NCBI GenBank assembly: GCA_009929615.1
Contig: SAAB01000020.1
Location: 1 to 48,708 of the forward strand
Direction: 5' to 3'
DNA from: Clostridia bacterium
Lineage (GTDB): Bacteria; Bacillota; Clostridia; Lachnospirales; Lachnospiraceae
Length of the DNA: 48,708 nt
The number at the start of each line of letters is the position of its first letter. The stretch's first letter is position 1. The notes under the pieces are model-generated. The model was not told the origin of the DNA. It saw only the letters and a list, made by a program, of their open reading frames with translations, and did no database searches. Made by a program: the position numbers and the translations under genes. Positions 44,144 to 48,708 of this stretch are shown in pieces.

Positions 44144-44911
44144 ATGAGCGTTGAGTTATTGGATAAAACCAGAAAAATTAATCAGCTTCTCCACAATAAT
44201 AATTCCAATATGGTAGTATTTAATGATATATGTGAGGTTCTAAGTGATATATTGGAATCAAATATTCTTGTCATAAGTAAAAAGGGGAAGATTCTCGGAA
44301 TTAAAAATCGTGCAGAACAGCCATGCATTCAACAGTTAATCAGTGACAGCATAGGTGGACATATTGATACGATGTTAAACGAAAGACTGCTTAGTGTTTT
44401 GTCAACAAAAGAGAATGTCAATTTATTGACCTTGGGATTCTCCTGTGATAATGTTGCAAGTTATCAGGCGATTATTACTCCGATTGAGATAGCAGGGGAA
44501 CGTTTAGGGACCTTATTTATTTATCGCAGTAATAGTTCTTATGCTATTGATGATATTATTTTGAGTGAATATGGAACGACTGTTGTTGGACTTGAGATGC
44601 TTCGTTCGGTGAATGAAGAAACGGCAGAGGAATCCAGAAAACTTCAGGTAGTGAAATCAGCTATCAGCACACTTTCATTTTCTGAACTTGAGGCTATTAC
44701 ACATATATTTAATGAATTGGATGGTAATGAAGGTATTCTTGTTGCCAGCAAGATTGCGGATAGAGTGGGAATTACCCGGTCAGTTATTGTAAATGCACTG
44801 AGGAAATTCGAGAGTGCAGGTGTTATTGAATCCCGTTCTTCAGGGATGAAAGGTACTTACATCAAAGTTATAAATGATGCGGTATTTGACGAATTGGAGA
44901 AAGTAAAGTAA
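44144..44911 (+). CDS. codY: GTP-sensing global regulator CodY
   Basis: The 255-aa product begins MSVELLDKTRKINQLL and has the GAF effector domain with NMVVFNDICEVLSDIL, and a winged HTH with ASKIADRVGITRSVIVNALRKFESAGVIESRSSGMKGTYIKV, a strongly conserved CodY element. It represses nutrient-stress genes when branched-chain amino acids and GTP are high. The ATG at 44144 follows AAAGGAGG; upstream in-frame codons lie at the transcription start. Confidence 0.95.
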   Translation: MSVELLDKTRKINQLLHNNNSNMVVFNDICEVLSDILESNILVISKKGKILGIKNRAEQPCIQQLISDSIGGHIDTMLNERLLSVLSTKENVNLLTLGFSCDNVASYQAIITPIEIAGERLGTLFIYRSNSSYAIDDIILSEYGTTVVGLEMLRSVNEETAEESRKLQVVKSAISTLSFSELEAITHIFNELDGNEGILVASKIADRVGITRSVIVNALRKFESAGVIESRSSGMKGTYIKVINDAVFDELEKVK

Positions 44912-44932
44912 AAAACATGAAAACTTATATAT

Positions 44933-44961
44933 AAAAGGCTTGCTTAATGCAGGCCTTTTGT
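44933..44961 (+). terminator. Terminator after codY
   Basis: AAAAGGCTTGC (44933-44943) pairs with GCAGGCCTTTT (44949-44959) with one unpaired base. The rpsB -10 element (TATAAT, 44964-44969) begins just after it. Confidence 0.75.
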
Positions 44962-44963
44962 GT

Positions 44964-44969
44964 TATAAT
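44964..44969 (+). promoter_or_regulatory. -10 box for rpsB
   Basis: A consensus TATAAT lies directly after the codY terminator; TTGCTT at 44940-44945 gives an 18-base spacing and overlaps the terminator stem. The start would be near 44976, giving a leader of about 100 bases. Confidence 0.6.
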
Positions 44970-44975
44970 TCTATT

Positions 44976-45074
44976 TTGTAAAAATATGACACGTGGGTAG
45001 ATTTTTAGACAGGTGCCGAGAGGTTGTCTGAAGAGAGGAAGTCCACGGATGATTAAACCAATGGAGGTATTACT
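44976..45074 (+). promoter_or_regulatory. Candidate structured leader of rpsB
   Basis: About 100 bases precede the rpsB start. AGACA (near 45009) can pair with TGTCT (near 45027) around a G-rich loop. This may be an autoregulatory S2 binding leader as known for rpsB in other bacteria, but no specific family match can be made from the sequence alone. Confidence 0.35.
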
Positions 45075-45800
45075 ATGAGCGTTATTTCTATGAAACAATT
45101 GCTGGAAGCTGGTGTACATTTTGGTCACCAGACAAGAAGATGGAACCCTAAGATGGCTGAGTACATCTACACTGAGAGAAATGGTATCTATATCATTGAC
45201 TTACAGAAATCTGTAGGAATGGTTGACGATGCTTACAATGCAGTGAAAAACATCGTTGCAGATGGTGGAACTATTCTTTTTGTAGGAACTAAAAAACAGG
45301 CACAGGATGCAATCCATGCAGAAGCAGACCGTTGCGGTATGTACTATGTAAATCAGAGATGGCTTGGTGGTATGTTGACAAACTTTAAAACAATCCAGAG
45401 CCGTATTGCAAGATTAAAGAAGATTGAAGCTATGGCTGAAGATGGTACTTTTGAAGTATTGCCTAAAAAAGAAGTTATCGAGCTTAAGAAAGAATGGGAT
45501 AAGCTTGAGAAAAATCTTGGCGGTATTAAGAATATGAAGAGAATTCCAGATGCTATCTTTGTTGTAGATCCTAAGAAAGAAAGAATCTGTGTACAGGAAG
45601 CTCACGTATTAGGTATTCCGTTAATCGGTATCGCAGATACAAACTGTGATCCTGAAGAATTAGACTTCGTAATCCCAGGTAATGATGATGCAATCCGTGC
45701 AGTTAAATTAATTGTTTCTAAGATGGCAGATGCAGTTATCGAAGCAAACCAGGGTGTTCAGATGGACGATGCTGAAGTAGCAGAGGAAGTTGCTGAATAA
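45075..45800 (+). CDS. rpsB: 30S ribosomal protein S2
   Basis: The 241-aa product has the S2 signatures [54 protein letters not shown] and [18 protein letters not shown] precedes the ATG. It is separated from tsf by a terminator, unlike the simple bicistronic rpsB-tsf of many bacteria. Confidence 0.98.
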   Translation: MSVISMKQLLEAGVHFGHQTRRWNPKMAEYIYTERNGIYIIDLQKSVGMVDDAYNAVKNIVADGGTILFVGTKKQAQDAIHAEADRCGMYYVNQRWLGGMLTNFKTIQSRIARLKKIEAMAEDGTFEVLPKKEVIELKKEWDKLEKNLGGIKNMKRIPDAIFVVDPKKERICVQEAHVLGIPLIGIADTNCDPEELDFVIPGNDDAIRAVKLIVSKMADAVIEANQGVQMDDAEVAEEVAE

Positions 45801-45821
45801 TCAGGGCTCATGACTTAAAGT

Positions 45822-45861
45822 GCTGTCTCAAAATTATTTTTAATCTTGAGACAGCTTTTTT
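45822..45861 (+). terminator. Terminator between rpsB and tsf
   Basis: GCTGTCTCAA (45822-45831) pairs with TTGAGACAGC (45846-45855), followed by six T. It should limit tsf transcription from the rpsB promoter. Confidence 0.9.
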
Positions 45862-45922
45862 AAGCAAAAAAGAAATTTTGGATAAAATCAAATAAAGAAA
45901 TCAAATTATGGAGGAATGAATC

Positions 45923-47005
45923 ATGGCAATTACAGCAGCAATGGTAAAAGAACTGCGTGAATCAACAGGCGCAGGTATGATGGATTGTAAAAAAGCTTTA
46001 ACTGAAACAGATGGAAATATGGAAGCAGCAGTAGAAGTATTAAGAAAAAGCGGAGCTGCTAAAATGGAAAAGAAAGCCAGCAGAATTGCAGCGGAAGGTA
46101 TTACTCGTGTTGCAGCTGATGGAAATGCAGCAGTTGTAGTTGAAGTAAACTCTGAAACTGATTTTGTTGCTAAAAACGAAGTATTCCAGGAATTTGTACA
46201 GACTGTTGCAGATACAGCTTTTGCTTCTGGTTTAGAAGGTGGAGCAAACGGAGAAGACATCGAAGCTGTTATGGGCATGAATGGCTTACAGGAACTTATT
46301 GTTGAAAAAACAGCAACAATCGGAGAAAAATTATCTTTCCGTAGATTTTCCAGAATCGCTGGAGACTGTGTTGCATCTTATCTTCATGCAGGCGGAAAAA
46401 TTGGTGTATTAGTAGCAGCTAATGGTGCAAATGATGATGCAACAAAGGAAGCTTTAACAAATGTAGCAATGCAGGTTGCAGCTATGAATCCACAATATAT
46501 TGGAAGATCTGATATTTCTGCAGATGAAATGGAAAATTTAAGAAAAATCGTTATTGATAGTGCTCTTAACGATGCACCATCTCTTCCAAAGCCTATTTTA
46601 AATAAGCTTATTGAAAGAGCAACAACAGAAAAATTATGGAGTGACAAAGATATCGCTATGTACGAAGAGAAGAAGAGCAATATGAACTTCCTTTTCAACT
46701 TCCTGTCAGATGCAGCAAAAGCAACTCTTGGCGAATTAGCTATGAGTGGCAAAGAAGAGTATCTTAATGACAAAATCTTTTCTGGTTTAGTAGAAGGACG
46801 TATTTCTAAACATCTTAAAGAAATCTGTCTCTTAGATCAGACATATGTAAAAGCGGAAGACGGAAAACAGTCAGTAGCTAAATATCTTGAATCAGTAAAC
46901 AAATCTATCGCTATTTCAAAATTTGTTCGTTTTGAAGTAGGTGAAGGTATGGAGAAAAAACAGGAAGACTTTGCAGCTGAAGTAGCCGCTCAGATGGGAA
47001 ACTAA
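45923..47005 (+). CDS. tsf: Elongation factor Ts
   Basis: The product opens with the UBA-like domain and EF-Tu-binding motif (TAAMVKELRESTGAGMMDCKKALTE) and has RIAAEG, EVNSETDFVAKNE and the C-terminal KFVRFEVGEGMEKKQEDFAAEVAAQMG. At 360 aa it is longer than usual (about 280-310). The extra 50 or so residues lie around 215-275, between DAPSLPKPILNK and GLVEGRISKHLKE. It recycles EF-Tu-GDP. GGAGG precedes the ATG. Confidence 0.95.
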   Translation: MAITAAMVKELRESTGAGMMDCKKALTETDGNMEAAVEVLRKSGAAKMEKKASRIAAEGITRVAADGNAAVVVEVNSETDFVAKNEVFQEFVQTVADTAFASGLEGGANGEDIEAVMGMNGLQELIVEKTATIGEKLSFRRFSRIAGDCVASYLHAGGKIGVLVAANGANDDATKEALTNVAMQVAAMNPQYIGRSDISADEMENLRKIVIDSALNDAPSLPKPILNKLIERATTEKLWSDKDIAMYEEKKSNMNFLFNFLSDAAKATLGELAMSGKEEYLNDKIFSGLVEGRISKHLKEICLLDQTYVKAEDGKQSVAKYLESVNKSIAISKFVRFEVGEGMEKKQEDFAAEVAAQMGN

Positions 47006-47037
47006 TCTAAATTCAAATTTTGAATAAAATTTATGAA

Positions 47038-47080
47038 GGCATCATCACTTATAGAGACATGAGTGGTGATGTCTTTTTTT
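47038..47080 (+). terminator. Terminator after tsf
   Basis: GGCATCATCACT (47038-47049) pairs with AGTGGTGATGTC (47062-47073), with G-U pairs, followed by seven T. Confidence 0.85.
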
Positions 47081-47149
47081 GCGTTTTGTATTCTATTCAT
47101 ACGGTAACATTTATGTTAAAATGAATGGACGAAGAAAGGGTGAAAAACA

Positions 47150-47860
47150 GTGGATAATTACAATATAACAGGGGAAATACTGGTTCGTGCGGTAGAGGAA
47201 TATTATAAAGATGATATGGAGCCAATGTATAATCTTCTACACCCGGATGTCACATTTCTTCTTCCGGGGAGAGACCAGTTAATCGAGGGACGGGACGAAC
47301 TGCGAAGAATAATGAGTCTGGAAAGAAGCAAAGAAAAATTAGCCATACAAAATGCAATGGGGCAGGAGGACTCGGAGGTTGTTCATTATGCAGCATCTTA
47401 TATTACCGATGTTATAGCAAAGTACAAAGAATCTGAAAAGCGTCTGCGTGAAATCTGTGAAGAGAATAAAGATGCGGATACGGTGCTTATTTATTTACAA
47501 TTTTCAGATAAAATGCTGCACAAGAATATCTTCAGTGAACCAGAACAAAGAATGTATCTTAATATGTTTGAAGGATATATGCAGGAACTCTATGAGATGG
47601 ATTCTTCAAAGGTAGATGGTGAACTGATTCGTGATTTGATAGAATTGCATCGAGAATATATTAAGAATACAGATGGGCTGGAAATCTGGATCGACCGGGC
47701 AGAAGAAAAGGTCTACATGGATTTAGCCGCCGCAAAAGAAGTTTTGAAATTTTATTTTCATAAAAAGAATGAGCAGAAATTTAAAGAAGTTATACAGAAA
47801 ATTAAAAAATCCCCCCTTCTGTTGGATGGAGAAATACTGGAGTGGATACGATTTTATTAG
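47150..47860 (+). CDS. Unknown 236-aa protein
   Basis: The product has no signal peptide or membrane segment. Its first 50 residues (AVEEYYKDDMEPMYNLLHPDVTFLLPGRDQLIEGRDELRRIM) have the look of an NTF2/SnoaL-like fold opening, but the rest is helical and charged with no known motif. The start is a GTG with AAAGGG about nine bases upstream. It is 22 bases upstream of the membrane-protein gene and probably co-transcribed with it. Confidence 0.65.
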   Translation: MDNYNITGEILVRAVEEYYKDDMEPMYNLLHPDVTFLLPGRDQLIEGRDELRRIMSLERSKEKLAIQNAMGQEDSEVVHYAASYITDVIAKYKESEKRLREICEENKDADTVLIYLQFSDKMLHKNIFSEPEQRMYLNMFEGYMQELYEMDSSKVDGELIRDLIELHREYIKNTDGLEIWIDRAEEKVYMDLAAAKEVLKFYFHKKNEQKFKEVIQKIKKSPLLLDGEILEWIRFY

Positions 47861-47881
47861 AATGACAAGGTGGTAGCTGTG

Positions 47882-48646
47882 ATGATTATGGAAAACATAT
47901 GGACAATTTGCATGAGTATGCTGGAATATTGTCTTTTGACGATGCTGCTTCCGTCTATCTGCCTTAGTACTTATGTGAAAGAGAAGAATTTAACTTTTCG
48001 ATTTTTCTTTTATCAATGTACTTCAAATTTATATATCAGTTTTAGTATTTTGCTTTTGGGTTTTTTACATTTTGTGAATTTTCCTTCAATGCTGATTCTG
48101 TTGGTAATCCTGCCCCTTGCATTAACCGGATGGCGGGAAAGGGCACACATTCAAAAAGTCAGAAAAAAAGTTGTGCGGGTTTCAAAAGAACTGGTATTAG
48201 GAATTTACGGCGTAAAAGTGTTCTTACGGAATATAATCGTCATATTGAAAAAAGCATTACTGAAAAAGAAGGAACAGATAAAAGGCCATGGTGTTGAAAT
48301 TGTTCTGGTCACTTTAGTAATGCTGTGGGTTGTTTGGTTTTATGGATGGTACAAATTACATAATGTAGGATATGGTCATACAGATGAAGAAACACATTTG
48401 TATTGGATTGGTGCACTTCTTAATGGTAATCTGTTTCCGGCAGGAATGTACCCTCATGGTGTCCATACATTGTGTGCAGTTCTGGGGACACTTTTTCCAT
48501 TGAATATTACAAGAGTATATTTAAATTTTTCTGTACTTTCTACAACTCTTATTTTTATATCTGCGTATCTGTTGTTTCGAAAATGTTTTTCAAATCGTTA
48601 TGTTGGGTTTTGGACCTATGTCAATACTTTGGACACAAAAAGTTGA
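47882..48646 (+). pseudogene. Multi-span membrane protein (possible GT-C glycosyltransferase) cut by an IS end
   Basis: Several hydrophobic spans are seen (CLLTMLLPSICLS, LYISFSILLLGFLHF, MLILLVILPLAL, IVLVTLVMLWVVWFYG). The loop after the fourth reads GYGHTDEETHLYWIGALLNGNLFPAGMYPHGVHTL, with acidic and His residues and spacing reminiscent of GT-C-fold or O-antigen-type membrane glycosyltransferases. The host-like sequence stops near 48618, where an IS-like terminus begins; the last seven residues are read from the IS. The ATG at 47882 is chosen because AGGTGG lies eight bases upstream. Confidence 0.65.
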
Positions 48647-48708
48647 ACTTTTTCTCTCTGCATGACATTAATACGGAGAGAAAGATTACTAAGCTACAAG
48701 AGCCTCAT
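48619..48708. mobile_element. Terminal part of an insertion sequence (IS3-like end) running off the window
   Basis: From 48619 the sequence TGTCAATACTTTGGACAC has the form of an IS3-group terminal repeat (TG...TTGGACA). On the minus strand the frame from the window end is open and reads ...FLCPKY with its stop overlapping the terminus, as expected for the C-terminus of a transposase. The membrane-protein frame ends 25 bases into this segment. The other end lies outside the window. Confidence 0.55.

Noticed and set aside
1-48708. CRISPR arrays, rRNA operons, or a complete prophage
   Set aside because: No regularly spaced repeats, rRNA-like segments or phage structural gene run was seen.

Overview
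The window looks like a chromosomal segment of a low-to-mid GC Firmicute, most likely a Lachnospiraceae (Clostridia). This is inferred from gene content and order: dprA-topA-codY-rpsB-tsf; yicC-remA-gmk-rpoZ; and priA-def-fmt-(yugP)-rsmB-rlmN-prpC-prkC-rsgA-rpe-thiN. It is supported by strong AGGAGG-type ribosome binding sites and by the paired serine-recombinase remnants typical of clostridial elements. No rRNA, CRISPR array or complete prophage is visible.

Left accessory region (1 to about 6650). Two decayed serine recombinases lie on the minus strand. Next come an A+T-rich plus-strand group made of the C-terminal nuclease part of a type III restriction Res subunit, an unknown 83-aa protein and a YdbC/PC4-type single-stranded DNA-binding protein, ended by a terminator. 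After that is a tRNA-like sequence (3375-3447) that forms the leader of a large SF1 (UPF1/Dna2-like) helicase gene. The helicase frame is broken exactly at an in-frame A AAA AAG heptamer (4588-4594), so the protein is either made by -1 programmed frameshifting or is a one-base-deletion pseudogene. This is the most interesting locus in the window.

Middle region (6650-19800). It holds a GNAT acetyltransferase and a LysR regulator divergent from a CoA-disulfide/persulfide reductase gene plus a siroheme sulfite/nitrite reductase-like gene. It continues with a small acidic protein, a second GNAT with a frame break at an A7 run, an R2K-type ATP-grasp protein, a macro-domain protein with a C-terminal HTH-like region next to a VWA protein, and a flavodoxin-like oxidoreductase. 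Then come two unknown exported or membrane proteins with the same acidic tail, a cold-shock protein with a long structured leader, an erythromycin-esterase-family lipoprotein, TspO and an M15 peptidase.

Core region (19800-47000). It encodes RqcH (ribosome quality control) divergent from yicC-remA-gmk-rpoZ, an L,D-transpeptidase, the primary sigma factor, PriA, peptide deformylase and formyltransferase, a membrane zinc protease and the rRNA methylases RsmB and RlmN. It continues with the PP2C phosphatase/PASTA kinase pair, RsgA, Rpe, ThiN, Dtd, ComM/YifB, DprA, TopA, CodY, S2 and EF-Ts. These genes are mostly co-directional with short or overlapping junctions. Terminators sit after topA, codY, rpsB and tsf.

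Right edge (47000-48708). An unknown GTG-started gene and a multi-span membrane protein are followed by what looks like an IS end (from about 48619) that cuts the membrane protein gene.
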